The translations under genes and the position numbers were made by a program. Source: Modestobacter sp. VKM Ac-2977 (GTDB lineage: Bacteria; Actinomycetota; Actinomycetes; Mycobacteriales; Geodermatophilaceae). From it: a stretch of DNA of 64,000 nucleotides. The stretch spans positions 633,238-697,237 of the forward strand of contig NZ_JAPVBQ010000001.1 of NCBI RefSeq assembly GCF_026968045.1, given 5' to 3'. The notes beneath the pieces are model-generated. The model was not told where the DNA came from. It worked only from the letters and a program-made list of their open reading frames with translations, and ran no database searches. Shown piece after piece: positions 17,667 through 26,745 of the stretch. How positions within the stretch are numbered: position 1 is the first letter of the stretch; the number at the start of each line of letters is the position of its first letter.

Positions 17667-19204
17667 GACGAACTCCTCTCGGACTCGGCAGGCGTGGCGA
17701 CCACGGCGGCCAGCTCTGCCTCGGTACGGGCCTGGCGGCGGCGGAGCCACCAGCCCAGGAACAGGAAGACCACGAGCGCCGCGTACACGACCGCCGCGAA
17801 GGGGCTGGTGACCAGGACCGTGGGGTCGCCCTGGCTGATGGCCAGGGCGCGGCGGAGCTGCTCCTCGGCGATGGGGCCCAGGATCAGCCCGACCACCGCC
17901 GGCGCGATCGGGAAGCCGAAGTTGCGCATCGCCCAGCCCAGCAGGCCGAGGAGGAACAGCAGGACCAGGTCCTCGGTCGAGGCGCCGACGGAGTAGCTGC
18001 CCAGCGCGGCGAAGGTGAGGATGCCGGCGTACAGGTAGGGCCGGGGGATCTGCAGCAGCTTCACCCAGATGCCCACCAACGGCAGGTTCAGCACCAGCAG
18101 CAGGACGTTGCCGATGTAGAGGCTGGCGATCAGCGCCCAGATCAGCGCCGACTCGTCCTGGAACAGCAGCGGCCCCGGCTGGATCCCGTAGCTCTGGAAG
18201 GCGGAGATGAGGATCGCCGCCGTTGCCGAGGTGGGGAGGCCGAGGGTGAGCAGGGGCACCAGGACCCCGGCCGCCGAGGCGTTGTTGGCCGCCTCCGGGC
18301 CGGCGACGCCCTCGATGGCGCCCTTGCCGAACTCCTCGCGGTGCTTGGAGAGCTTCCGCTCCGCCGAGTAGGACAGGAACGTCCCGACCTCCGCCCCGCC
18401 GGCGGGCAGGGTGCCGATCGGGAAGCCGATGGCGGTGCCGCGCAACCACGGCTTCCACGAGCGGCGCCAGTCGTCCTTCGTCATCCAGCCCTTGCCCGCC
18501 GGCACCAGGGGGATGGGGCCGCGGCGCATCCGCGAGGCGACGTGGAGCGCCTCCCCGACGGCGAAGACCCCGACCGCCACGACGACGACGTCGATGCCGT
18601 CGGCGAGCGCGGGCAGCCCGAGGGTGAACCGCTGCTGCCCGGTGAGCGTGTCGGTGCCGACCAGGCCGAGGAACAGCCCGATCCCGAGCGAGGCGATCCC
18701 CCGGGGCGGGCTGGAGCCCAGCACCGCGGCCACGGTAAGGAAGGCGAGCACCAGCAGGGCGACGTAGTCCGCCGGGCCGAGCTGGACCGCCAGCCGGGCG
18801 ATCGTGGGCGCCACCAGGGTCAGCGCCACGGTGGCGATCGTGCCGGCCACGAACGAGCCGATGGCCGCGGTGGCCAGCGCCGCCGAGCCCCGGCCGGCCT
18901 TGGCCATCCGGTTGCCCTCCAGGGCGGTGATGATGGAGGAGGACTCACCGGGGGCGTTGAGCAGGATGGACGTGGTCGACCCGCCGTACATGCCGCCGTA
19001 GTAGATGCCGGCGAACATGATGAAGGCCGCGGTGGGCTCCAGCGAGTAGGTCAGCGGCAGGAGCAGCGCCAAGGTCATCGCCGGGCCGATGCCGGGCAGG
19101 ACGCCGACGGCGGTGCCCAGCGTGACGCCGATCAGCGCGTAGAGCAGGTACATCGGCTGCAGGGCGGTGGCGAACCCGTCGAGCAGCGCGCCGAAGTCAC
19201 CCAA
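17663..19204 (-). CDS. tctA: Tripartite tricarboxylate transporter, large membrane subunit TctA
   Basis: The 513-residue protein with about twelve helices matches Tct[21 protein letters not shown] and [20 protein letters not shown] are the family signatures, repeated in the second half as [20 protein letters not shown]. It is the transport subunit for citrate or another organic acid delivered by TctC, driven by the proton or sodium gradient. The start is probably TTG 19204, overlapping the end of tctB by 8 bp. The gene is followed in overlap by a universal stress protein gene. Confidence 0.92.
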   Translation of the reverse strand: MGDFGALLDGFATALQPMYLLYALIGVTLGTAVGVLPGIGPAMTLALLLPLTYSLEPTAAFIMFAGIYYGGMYGGSTTSILLNAPGESSSIITALEGNRMAKAGRGSAALATAAIGSFVAGTIATVALTLVAPTIARLAVQLGPADYVALLVLAFLTVAAVLGSSPPRGIASLGIGLFLGLVGTDTLTGQQRFTLGLPALADGIDVVVVAVGVFAVGEALHVASRMRRGPIPLVPAGKGWMTKDDWRRSWKPWLRGTAIGFPIGTLPAGGAEVGTFLSYSAERKLSKHREEFGKGAIEGVAGPEAANNASAAGVLVPLLTLGLPTSATAAILISAFQSYGIQPGPLLFQDESALIWALIASLYIGNVLLLVLNLPLVGIWVKLLQIPRPYLYAGILTFAALGSYSVGASTEDLVLLFLLGLLGWAMRNFGFPIAPAVVGLILGPIAEEQLRRALAISQGDPTVLVTSPFAAVVYAALVVFLFLGWWLRRRQARTEAELAAVVATPAESERSSS

Positions 19205-19739
19205 GGAAGCTCACCCTCTCCAGCGGTCCGGCCGGCAGGTAGAGGTCCAGCAGCTGGGTGAACAGGACCTGGGTGGTGAAGGCGAGCACGGCCCCGATGA
19301 GCACGGGCCGCCACCAGGGGCGGGCGCCCAGCGACCAGGCGGCACCGGCGAAGAGCACGGTCGCTGCGATGGGCCAGCCGAGGGGTTCCACCAGGACGAC
19401 GAGGGCGGCGAAGGACCCGGTCAGCTTCAGCACGGTGGGCCAGTCGGTGGTGGCCGTCGGATCGACGTCCTCCCCCTCCTCGGCGGCGCCACCGCGCCCG
19501 CGGGCCAGGTCGACGAAGAGGGCGAGGGAGGTGAGCACCAGCAGCACCCCGACCGCGTACGGGAAGGCCTGCGGGCCCACGGTGTTCACCGAGCTGGGCG
19601 CGACGATGGTGCTGGCGTCGACCAGGGTGAAGACCCCCAGCGCGAGCAGCCCCACGGGGAAGGCAGCCTCTGCCCAGGACCACGCCCGCCCCGGCGTACC
19701 GGTGCGGGCGTGGTCCTCAGCGGCTGCAGACGAGCTCAC
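19197..19739 (-). CDS. tctB: Tripartite tricarboxylate transporter, small membrane subunit TctB
   Basis: The 180-residue protein with four hydrophobic helices and a charged loop between the second and third ([14 protein letters not shown]) fits TctB. It starts at GTG 19739, overlapping the tctC stop as GTGA, and its own end overlaps the tctA start. The subunit stabilises TctA. Confidence 0.86.
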   Translation of the reverse strand: MSSSAAAEDHARTGTPGRAWSWAEAAFPVGLLALGVFTLVDASTIVAPSSVNTVGPQAFPYAVGVLLVLTSLALFVDLARGRGGAAEEGEDVDPTATTDWPTVLKLTGSFAALVVLVEPLGWPIAATVLFAGAAWSLGARPWWRPVLIGAVLAFTTQVLFTQLLDLYLPAGPLERVSFLG

Positions 19740-20755
19740 TCCACCAGCCCGATGTCCTGCAGGACACCGCGCACCCGCTGCTGCTCCTCCTCGAGGAAGG
19801 CGTCGAACTCGTCGCCGGACAGGTAGGTGTCCTCCCAGTCGTTGAGCTCCAGCCGCTCCTGCCAGGCGTCGGACTGCACGGCCTCGTCGACGAGGTCGAT
19901 CAGGTTCTGTCGGGCCTCGTCGGACAGGTCAGGCGGTCCGACGACCCCACGCCAGTTGCTGAGCTCGACGTCCAGCCCCGCCTCGGTCAGCGTGGGAGCG
20001 TCGATGCCCTCGACCCGCTCGGCGCCGGAGACGGCCAGCGCGCGCAGCTCGCCGGCCTCGATCTGCTCGGCGTACTCGGAAACACCGGAGATGCCGGCGG
20101 AGACCTGGCTGCCCAGCAGTGCGGCCAGGGACTCACCGCCACCGGAGTAGGCCACGTAGTTCAGGTCCTCGATCGGCACGTCTCCGGCCTGGGCGATCAG
20201 CCCGGCCAGGATGTGGTCGGTGCCGCCGGCCGAGCCGCCGGCGATCGACACCGACCGGCCGTTGGCCTTCATGTCGTCGACCAGGTCCTGGATGTCCTGG
20301 TACGGCGAGTCCGCGGGGACGACGACGATCTCGTCCTCGGCCGTGAGCCGCGCGATCGGGGTGCTGTCCTCCAGCGTGGCCTGGGACTGGTTGGTCTCGA
20401 TGGCGCCCAGCATCACCAGGCCCATCACCATCAGGAACTCCTCGCTGCGCTCGTTGGCGAGCTCGGCCAGGCCCACGGTCCCGCCGGCGCCGCCGACGTT
20501 GGTGACCTGGGTGCTCCCGGCGAGCTCGGCCTCCTCGATGGAGGCGGCCAGCGCCCGGGCGGTCGAGTCCCAGCCGCCACCGGGGTCGGCCGGGGCCATC
20601 AGCTCGAGGCGGTCGACCGCCGCCTCCGCGGTCACCTCGCCGTCACCGGAGTCGCTGCAACCGGTGAGCAGCCCCAGGAGCGCCGCGCCGGCCACGGCGG
20701 TCAGCCGCCAGGGGTGGGCGCCGGAGCGTGGTCGTGCGCTGAGGGTCAGGGACAT
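19736..20755 (-). CDS. tctC: Tripartite tricarboxylate transporter solute-binding lipoprotein TctC
   Basis: The 339-residue extracytoplasmic receptor starts at ATG 20755 behind an AGGAGG site. A signal peptide (LTAVAGAALLGLLTGC) ends in the lipobox LTGC, so the mature protein is a lipoprotein. The binding domain has the family phrases LMAPADPGGGWDSTARAL, NVGGAGGTVGL and SIAGGSAGGTDHIL. The GGGWD version at the ligand site is common in receptors for citrate-like tricarboxylates in actinobacteria, but the ligand is not certain. It is transcribed divergently from a two-component system. Confidence 0.9.
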   Translation of the reverse strand: MSLTLSARPRSGAHPWRLTAVAGAALLGLLTGCSDSGDGEVTAEAAVDRLELMAPADPGGGWDSTARALAASIEEAELAGSTQVTNVGGAGGTVGLAELANERSEEFLMVMGLVMLGAIETNQSQATLEDSTPIARLTAEDEIVVVPADSPYQDIQDLVDDMKANGRSVSIAGGSAGGTDHILAGLIAQAGDVPIEDLNYVAYSGGGESLAALLGSQVSAGISGVSEYAEQIEAGELRALAVSGAERVEGIDAPTLTEAGLDVELSNWRGVVGPPDLSDEARQNLIDLVDEAVQSDAWQERLELNDWEDTYLSGDEFDAFLEEEQQRVRGVLQDIGLVE

Positions 20756-20864
20756 CAGGTGGACCTCCTCGTCCGCCGGGCCGGGATCGGCTCGGTACAG
20801 GTCGGACGCTAGGAAGGCCGCAGGCCGGTGGGAACGTGACGGTCGTACTGGTTGTTTCGGTCTT

Positions 20865-20880
20865 TGTGGTCGGCGCCACA
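20865..20880. promoter_or_regulatory. Candidate operator between tctC and the sensor kinase gene
   Basis: An inverted repeat TGTGG-N6-CCACA lies in the 154-bp divergent spacer, 29 bp before the kinase start. The spacer also has T-rich runs unlike the GC-rich surroundings. It could bind the CitB-type response regulator; this is inference from position only. Confidence 0.3.
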
Positions 20881-20909
20881 TCCAGGGGTGGCGAGCGCAC
20901 ACTGGGCCG

Positions 20910-22505
20910 GTGCGCCGCCGGACCATGCCCCTCGGTCTCCAACTGCTGTTGTTGCAGGTGGGCATCGTGCTGGCCACCGTTCTGCTGGCAGGCGCGGTCG
21001 CCGTGCAGCACCAGCAGGAGCAGATCCGCGACGCCTACCGCCAGCAGGTGCTCACCGTCGCCAAGAGCACGGCCCGGCTGCCCAGCGTCATCGACGCGTA
21101 CGGCAGCCCCGATCCCAGCGCGACCCTGCAGCCACTGGCCGAGCTGCTCCGGGAGGCCTCCGGGGTGACCTTCGTCGTCCTCACCGACGCCGACGGGATC
21201 CGCTACTCCCATCCCGAACCCGACCGGATCGGCGAACCGGTGTCCACCGATCCGAGCCCCACGCTGGCCGGCGAGGTCTTCGTCGGCACCGAGCAGGGGA
21301 CGCTGGGCGAGTCGCTGCGCGCCAAGGTGCCGGTCCGCGACGGCTCCGGACAGGTGATCGGCGCGGCCTCGGTGGGCATCCTGGAGGCCCAGCTCGCCGC
21401 CGAGTTCCGGCAGGAGGCGCCGGTACTGGTCGCCTGGCTGGGAGGCGCCGCGCTCTTGGGGTCGCTCGCGTCGTGGTTCGTCGTCCGGCTCGTCCGCCGC
21501 CGCATCTTCGGGCTGGAGCCGGAGGAGATCGCGCGACTGCTGGAGACCCGGGAGGCGATGGTGCACGGCATCCGCGAGGGCCTGGTCGCCGTCGACGACC
21601 GGGGCCGGGTGGTCCTGGTCAACGACGAGGCCTCGCGACTGCTCGGCCTGGGTGACGACGTGGTGGGCCGCCCCGCCGCCGAGGTGCTGGACGCGGCGAT
21701 GCTGCCGCTGGTCGGCGGTGAGCGTGCGGTGACCGACGAGCTGGTGCTCGCCGGGGAGCGGCTGCTGGTCGCCAACCGGACCCCCGCGGTCGTCGGCGGC
21801 CGCCGGGTCGCCGAGGTGCTCACCCTCCGCGACCGCACCGAGCTGTCCAGCGCCCTGCGTGAACTGGACGGCCAGCGCAACCTGACCAACACCCTCCGCG
21901 CCCAGGCCCACGAGTTCAGCAACAAGCTGCACGTGATCCAGGGGCTGATCGAGCTCGGCCGGGAGTCCGACGCGGTGGCCTTCATCGACCGGGCCGGGGG
22001 TGGCCAGTTGCTGGACGGCCGGTCGCTGGCCGCGGTGGCCGACCCGGCGGTGACCGCGCTGGTGCTCGCCAAGGCGGCGGTGGCCCACGAGCGGGGCATC
22101 GCGCTGACCCTCGCGCCCGGGAGCTCCCTGGCTGCCGGGAGCGGGGACGACGTGGTGACCGTGCTCGGCAACCTGCTGGACAACGCGATGGACGCCACCG
22201 GGAACGGCGGGACGGTCATGGTCTTCCTCGGTTCGCAGCCGGACGGCGGGCTCGTCGTGCGGGTGGACGACGACGGACCGGGCGTGGCCGAGGCGGACCG
22301 GACCCGGGTCTTCGACGTCGGCGTCACGACCAAGCGGCCGGCCGACGCCGATCACGGCCGCGGCATCGGTCTGGCGCTGGTGGCGAGGATCGCGGCCCGT
22401 CGCGGCGGCTCGGCCACGGTCACCGCCGCACCCCTGGGCGGAGCCCGGGTCGAGGTGCACCTGGGCGCCCCCTCCCCGGCGATGGCCGAGGCGGCGGCGC
22501 CGTGA
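20910..22505 (+). CDS. CitA/DcuS/DctB-family sensor histidine kinase
   Basis: The 531-residue kinase has a transmembrane helix near the N-terminus, an extracytoplasmic PAS-like sensor (about residues 40-170), a second helix (ALLGSLASWFVVRLV), a cytoplasmic PAS domain, and the His box RAQAHEFSNKLHVIQGLIEL with His334. A HATPase domain (NLLDNAMDAT, DDGPG, GRGIGLAL) follows. These kinases sense extracellular citrate, C4-dicarboxylates or related acids. Divergence from tctCBA points to sensing of the transported acid. GTG 20910 gives a positively charged MRRRTMP start; ATG 20925 is an alternative. Confidence 0.9.
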   Translation: MRRRTMPLGLQLLLLQVGIVLATVLLAGAVAVQHQQEQIRDAYRQQVLTVAKSTARLPSVIDAYGSPDPSATLQPLAELLREASGVTFVVLTDADGIRYSHPEPDRIGEPVSTDPSPTLAGEVFVGTEQGTLGESLRAKVPVRDGSGQVIGAASVGILEAQLAAEFRQEAPVLVAWLGGAALLGSLASWFVVRLVRRRIFGLEPEEIARLLETREAMVHGIREGLVAVDDRGRVVLVNDEASRLLGLGDDVVGRPAAEVLDAAMLPLVGGERAVTDELVLAGERLLVANRTPAVVGGRRVAEVLTLRDRTELSSALRELDGQRNLTNTLRAQAHEFSNKLHVIQGLIELGRESDAVAFIDRAGGGQLLDGRSLAAVADPAVTALVLAKAAVAHERGIALTLAPGSSLAAGSGDDVVTVLGNLLDNAMDATGNGGTVMVFLGSQPDGGLVVRVDDDGPGVAEADRTRVFDVGVTTKRPADADHGRGIGLALVARIAARRGGSATVTAAPLGGARVEVHLGAPSPAMAEAAAP

Positions 22506-23221
22506 CCGGCGGGGGTGCGGTGCGGGTGTTGGTCGTGGACGACGACTTCGCCGTGGCGGCGGTGCACCGCGGCTACGTCGAGTCCGTGCCCGGCCTGGAG
22601 GTGGTGGGCGAGGTGCACCGGGGCGTCGAGGCGCTGCAGGCCGTCCAGGTGCTCGCCCCCGACCTGGTGCTCCTGGACATCCACCTGCCGGACCTCTCCG
22701 GCGTCGAGGTGCTGCGGCGGCTCCGGTCGCTGGCCGGCCCCCAGCCCGACGTCATCGTCATCACCGCCGCGCGGGAGGTGGAGACCGTCCGGGCGGCGAT
22801 GACCACCGGCGTCGTCGACTACCTGGTCAAGCCCTTCTCCCTGGCCGCCTTCCGGGAACGGCTGGAGGCCTACCGGGCGCACCGGGTGGAGGTCCTGCGC
22901 CGTACCGCCGAGCCAGGCCGGGGATTGCAGCAGAGCGACGTCGACCGGCTCTTCTCGACTCGGCGGCGGGTCAGCGAACCGCTCGCGGCGACCCCGCTCC
23001 CCAAGGGGCTCTCGCCCCGGACGCTGGAGTTCGTCGCCCGGACGCTCGCCAGCAGCCCCGCCGACGACCTGTCCGCCGGTGAGGTGGGGCAGCGCTGCGG
23101 CCTGGCGCGGGTCAGCGCCCGGCGGTACCTGGAACACCTGGAGCGGTCCGGGCTGGCCGCCGTCCGGCCCCGGTACGGGGCTGCGGGGCGCCCGGAGAAC
23201 GGGTACCGCTGGACCGGCTGA
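22502..23221 (+). CDS. CitB/DcuR-family response regulator
   Basis: The 239-residue protein has a receiver domain with phosphoacceptor Asp59 (LVLLDIHLPD), Thr at ITAA and Lys at YLVKPF. A C-terminal helix-turn-helix of the CitB type follows (LSAGEVGQRCGLARVSARRY). The GTG overlaps the kinase stop by 4 bp. It should activate or repress the divergent tctCBA-usp operon when the kinase senses its ligand. A long hairpin terminator follows directly. Confidence 0.9.
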   Translation: MTGGGAVRVLVVDDDFAVAAVHRGYVESVPGLEVVGEVHRGVEALQAVQVLAPDLVLLDIHLPDLSGVEVLRRLRSLAGPQPDVIVITAAREVETVRAAMTTGVVDYLVKPFSLAAFRERLEAYRAHRVEVLRRTAEPGRGLQQSDVDRLFSTRRRVSEPLAATPLPKGLSPRTLEFVARTLASSPADDLSAGEVGQRCGLARVSARRYLEHLERSGLAAVRPRYGAAGRPENGYRWTG

Positions 23222-23260
23222 CGGACGCCGTCGTCCCCGAGGGGGGACGACGGCGGTCCG
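23222..23260. terminator. Hairpin terminator between response regulator and MFS pump
   Basis: The 13-bp core stem (23226-23238 with 23243-23255, loop GAGG) is extended by 4 further pairs after a single bulge. It lies between convergent genes and probably works both ways. Confidence 0.72.
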
Positions 23261-23272
23261 GGTACCGGCGGG

Positions 23273-24871
23273 TCAGTGCGCCGCCAGCGGCAGCTGGGCC
23301 TGCTCCTCGGCCAGTCGCTCCGCGCCGCTGGTGGTCTTCAGCGGCTTCTCCTTGATGAACAGCACCACCAGCAGCGCCAGCGCGGCCAGCGGGGTGGCGA
23401 TCAGGAACAGCTCGGCGGTGGCGTTGCCGTAGGCGTCCTGCACCACGCGGGCGACCTCTGGCGGCAGGGCCGAGACGTCGGGGACGGTGGTCTCGCCGCC
23501 GCTCTCCCCGCCGCCCAGCACGGCCAGGTCACCGGCGACCCGGCTGGCGAGCACCGCGCCGAGCACGCTGACCCCGATCGTGCCGCCCAGGCTGCGGAAG
23601 AACGACAGCACCGAGGTGGCCGAGCCGAGCTCCCGGGCGGGCACGTCGTTCTGCGCGGCCAGGACCAGGTTCTGCATCAAGAGGCCGACGCCGACGCCGA
23701 GCACGACCATGAACGCGCCGAGCAGCCAGATCGAGGTCTGCGCGTCGATGGTGGCCAGCAGACCGAAGCCGAGGGTCATCAGGACGCCGCCGGCGACCAG
23801 GAACCGCTTCCAGGTGCCGGTCTTGGTGATCAGCGCACCGGCGACGGTCGAGGAGACCAGCAGGCCCCCGATCATCGGCAGCGAGAGCAGCCCGGCCTCG
23901 GTGGGGGAGTAGCCCAGCGAGATCTGGAAGTACTGGGACAGGAACACCGTGCCGCCGAACATCGCGATGCCGACCAGGGCGCTGGCCAGCGTGGTGAGGG
24001 CGACGGTGCGGTTGCGGAAGATGCCGAGTGGGATGACCGGCTCGGCCACCCGTGACTCGACGACCAGCGCCAGCGCGAGCAGCACGGCGGCGCCGCCGAC
24101 CATCAGGGCGGTCGTGCCGGAGAGCCAGTCGAAGTCGTTGCCGGCGAGGGTCACCCAGATCAGCAGGGTGCTCACCCCGGCGGTGATCAGCAGGGCGCCC
24201 AGCCAGTCGATCTGCACGTCGCGGCGGCGGACCTGGTCCAGCTTCAGCGTCTTCTGCAGCAGCACGATCGCCAGCAGCGCGAACGGCACCCCCATGAAGA
24301 AGCACCAGCGCCAGCCCAGCCACGCGGTGTCCACGATGACGCCGCCGATCAGCGGCCCGGCGACGGTGGCGACGGCGAACACGGCGCCGAAGATGCCGGC
24401 GTACCGGCCCAGCTCGCGCGGCGGGATCATCGCCGCCATCACGATCTGCACCAGCGCGGTGAGGCCACCGGCGCCGAGGCCCTGGACCACCCGGGCGACG
24501 ATCAGCGTGGTGGTGTCCTGGGAGAAGCCGGCCAGCAGCGAACCGGCGACGAAGAGGGTCAGCGAGAGCTGCACCAGCAGCTTCTGGCTGACCAGGTCGG
24601 CGAGCTTGCCCCACAGCGGCACCGAGGCCGTCATGGCGAGCAGTTCGGCGGTGACGACCCAGGTGTAGATCGACTGGCTGCCGCCCAGGTCGGCGATGAT
24701 CACCGGCAGGGCGTTGGAGACGACGGTCGCCGCCAGGATGGACACGAAGATGCCCACCATCAGGCCGGACAGCGCCTGGAGCACCTCCCGTCGGCTCATC
24801 CTGGCCTCGGTGCTGGCCGCGCCGGCAGCGTCGGCTGATCCGGCGGGGCCGGTCTCCGTGGTCGTGGACAT
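23273..24871 (-). CDS. MFS drug:H+ antiporter, DHA2 family (14 TM)
   Basis: The 532-residue transporter with about 14 helices carries the motif C region VAGPLIGGVIVDTAWLGWRW and motif A GKLADLVSQK. It is an EmrB/QacA-type proton-driven multidrug exporter. ATG 24871 was preferred over ATG 24895 because it follows CAGGAG at normal spacing. A TetR regulator lies 41 bp upstream on the same strand, so the pump and its repressor are probably one transcript. Confidence 0.92.
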   Translation of the reverse strand: MSTTTETGPAGSADAAGAASTEARMSRREVLQALSGLMVGIFVSILAATVVSNALPVIIADLGGSQSIYTWVVTAELLAMTASVPLWGKLADLVSQKLLVQLSLTLFVAGSLLAGFSQDTTTLIVARVVQGLGAGGLTALVQIVMAAMIPPRELGRYAGIFGAVFAVATVAGPLIGGVIVDTAWLGWRWCFFMGVPFALLAIVLLQKTLKLDQVRRRDVQIDWLGALLITAGVSTLLIWVTLAGNDFDWLSGTTALMVGGAAVLLALALVVESRVAEPVIPLGIFRNRTVALTTLASALVGIAMFGGTVFLSQYFQISLGYSPTEAGLLSLPMIGGLLVSSTVAGALITKTGTWKRFLVAGGVLMTLGFGLLATIDAQTSIWLLGAFMVVLGVGVGLLMQNLVLAAQNDVPARELGSATSVLSFFRSLGGTIGVSVLGAVLASRVAGDLAVLGGGESGGETTVPDVSALPPEVARVVQDAYGNATAELFLIATPLAALALLVVLFIKEKPLKTTSGAERLAEEQAQLPLAAH

Positions 24872-24912
24872 GGTGCTCCTGTCAGTGCTGTGCATCGGTG
24901 GGGACGGGGAGG

Positions 24913-25515
24913 TCAGTGACCGGGCTCGGGGAGGCCGGCGGCCAGCGCGTCGAGCGACTCGTCGAGCAGGGCGGTGAGCGGGACGGCGCCGCGCTGGACG
25001 TGCCAGCGGGAGAAGGTCACCCGGACGGCGGCGGACAGCACGGCGGCGAGCAGGCCGGGGTACAGGTCGGTGCCGGCGTCCTGGCTGGTGCGCTCGGCGA
25101 TCGCCACGGCGACCTCCCGCTCGTCGGCTGCGCCGATCTCCACCAGCCGGGGGAGCAGTGCAGGGATGCCGGCGACCACGGTGATCCAGTCGCGCAGCGC
25201 CGCGGGGTCGCTCTCCAGGACGGTGAGGTCCTCGTGCAGGGCGGCGCGGGCGGCGGCGAGCACCCCCGTGCCGGCCGGCTGGGCGCGCAGCCGGGCGGAG
25301 AGCCGTGGCCGGTCGGCGCCGGCAGGGAAGAGCAGCGCCTCCTCCTTGGCGGAGAAGTGGTTGAAGAACGTCCGGTAGGAGACGTCGGCCGCTGCTGCGA
25401 TGGCCTCGACGGTGACGTTCTCCCAGCCGAGCTCGATCGCCAGCCGGAGGGTCGCCGCGGCCAGCGCGGCCCGGGTGTCGGCCTTCTTGCGCTCGCGCAG
25501 CCCTCGCTCGGTCAT
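24913..25515 (-). CDS. TetR family transcriptional regulator
   Basis: The 200-residue protein has an N-terminal TetR helix-turn-helix (NVTVEAIAAAADVSYRTFFNHFSAKEE split over residues 33-60) and a helical ligand-binding C-terminus. I chose ATG 25515 (MTERGLRERKK); an in-frame ATG at 25551 would start inside a palindrome that looks like its operator. It lies upstream of the DHA2 pump and likely represses both genes until a drug binds. Confidence 0.88.
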   Translation of the reverse strand: MTERGLRERKKADTRAALAAATLRLAIELGWENVTVEAIAAAADVSYRTFFNHFSAKEEALLFPAGADRPRLSARLRAQPAGTGVLAAARAALHEDLTVLESDPAALRDWITVVAGIPALLPRLVEIGAADEREVAVAIAERTSQDAGTDLYPGLLAAVLSAAVRVTFSRWHVQRGAVPLTALLDESLDALAAGLPEPGH

Positions 25516-25536
25516 GCGCTCAGGATGCGCCGCTCG

Positions 25537-25551
25537 TTGCACAGTGTGCAA
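25537..25551. promoter_or_regulatory. Candidate TetR operator
   Basis: The palindrome TTGCAC-AGT-GTGCAA lies 22 bp before the TetR start. Perfect 6-bp arms around a 3-bp centre, in a promoter position, fit autoregulation by the TetR protein. Confidence 0.5.
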
Positions 25552-25631
25552 GCTTGCTCGATGTGCAGCTGATCACGGCGGTGCGGCGCGGCGGACGCGG
25601 GTGGGCGGACGGCGGCGGCACGATCGGTGCC

Positions 25632-26240
25632 GTGACGGCGACCATCGAGGCACCGGCCCGTCGGCGGGCACCCCTGGCGCTGGCCGTGCTCGCCGGGGTG
25701 CTGACCGGCGTCGCGGCGAAGGCGGGTGACGAGTCGGGCTGGCAGTGGGCCGCTGACCTGGGCAGCTACCCGGCCGCCTGGGTGCTGGTGGTCGCGCTGA
25801 TCGGCTGGTCGGCGCCCTCGCCGGTGGCGGCCGCCCTCCGCTCCGGGGTGTTCTTCGCGGCGATGACGGTGGCCTACTACGCGTGGGCCGCGCTGGTCCT
25901 GGACTTCGGCTGGTCGGTCCGGCTGCTGGTCGTCTGGCTGGTGCTGTCGGCCACCGCGGTGCCGGCCACCGCTGTGGCGGCGCACGTGGCGACCCGGGGA
26001 TCGGGGTGGCTGCCGGGAGCCCTGCTGGCGATGGCCGCCGGCATCACCCTGGGCGGTGGTGCGCTGACCGACGCCGGCGACCACCCGGTGCAGGCGGTGG
26101 TCGACGTCGTCGTCGCCCTGGTGCTCGTCGTCGTCCTGGCCCGGGACCTGCGCACCCGGCTGTGGGCCACGGCGCTGACGCTGCCGCTCACCGGGGTGGC
26201 CGCGGTGCTCCTCGGTCTGCTGCGCGACCTGCTGGGCTGA
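25632..26240 (+). CDS. Membrane protein of unknown function (about 6 TM)
   Basis: The 202-residue protein has six or so hydrophobic helices and few charged residues outside the N-terminus (PARRRAP). I do not recognise a characterised family; it resembles small actinobacterial DUF membrane proteins. GTG 25632 was chosen; TTG 25554 is an in-frame alternative that would overlap the TetR promoter. A P-loop protein gene follows 4 bp later, so the two may be cotranslated. Confidence 0.65.
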   Translation: MTATIEAPARRRAPLALAVLAGVLTGVAAKAGDESGWQWAADLGSYPAAWVLVVALIGWSAPSPVAAALRSGVFFAAMTVAYYAWAALVLDFGWSVRLLVVWLVLSATAVPATAVAAHVATRGSGWLPGALLAMAAGITLGGGALTDAGDHPVQAVVDVVVALVLVVVLARDLRTRLWATALTLPLTGVAAVLLGLLRDLLG

Positions 26241-26244
26241 GCGG

Positions 26245-26742
26245 GTGCTCATCGTGGTGGGCGGGCTGCCCGGGGTCGGCAAGACGACGGTCGCCCGGGG
26301 GGTGGCCGGCGCGCTCGGCGCGGCCCACCTGCGGGTGGACGCCTTCGAGGTCGCCCTGCTCCGGCAGGGCCTGGTGCCCGCCGCGGCTGAGGTCGGCGCG
26401 CACGGCTACGACCTGGCGCTGGCCGCCGCCGACACCTGCCTGACCGCCGGCACCGACGTGCTGGTCGACGCGGTCTTCGACGTCGCCGCCGCCCGCCGGC
26501 CGTTCCGGGACCTGGCCGCCCGGCACGAGGTCCCGGTGCACTGGGTGCGGCTGATCTGCACCGACCGGGCCGAGCACCGCCACCGGGTCGAGGGGCGTCC
26601 CGCCGACCTCCCCGGCCACGTCGTCCCGACCTGGGAGCAGGTGCGGGCACGGCGGGTCGACCAGTGGCACGAGCGGCACACCGTGGTCGACACCGCCACC
26701 GGCGACCCGGCCGCCGCCGTGTTCGCCGCGCTGCGCGGCTGA
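26245..26742 (+). CDS. P-loop kinase-like ATP-binding protein (AAA_33)
   Basis: The 165-residue protein has Walker A GLPGVGKTT at residues 7-15 and a likely Walker B-like segment DVLVDAVFDVA. A basic lid region (DRAEHRHRVEGR) is typical of small nucleoside or gluconate-kinase-like P-loop enzymes. The phosphate acceptor is unknown. It starts at GTG 26245, just after the upstream membrane protein gene, and is convergent with a DUF1003 gene 3 bp downstream. Confidence 0.75.
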   Translation: MLIVVGGLPGVGKTTVARGVAGALGAAHLRVDAFEVALLRQGLVPAAAEVGAHGYDLALAAADTCLTAGTDVLVDAVFDVAAARRPFRDLAARHEVPVHWVRLICTDRAEHRHRVEGRPADLPGHVVPTWEQVRARRVDQWHERHTVVDTATGDPAAAVFAALRG

Positions 26743-26745
26743 CGG

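Noticed and set aside
20831-20855. GGGAAC followed by GTT in the tctC/kinase spacer as a SigE-type promoter
   Set aside because: The spacer is only about 15 nt, and the downstream gene is a two-component kinase with no link to envelope stress.
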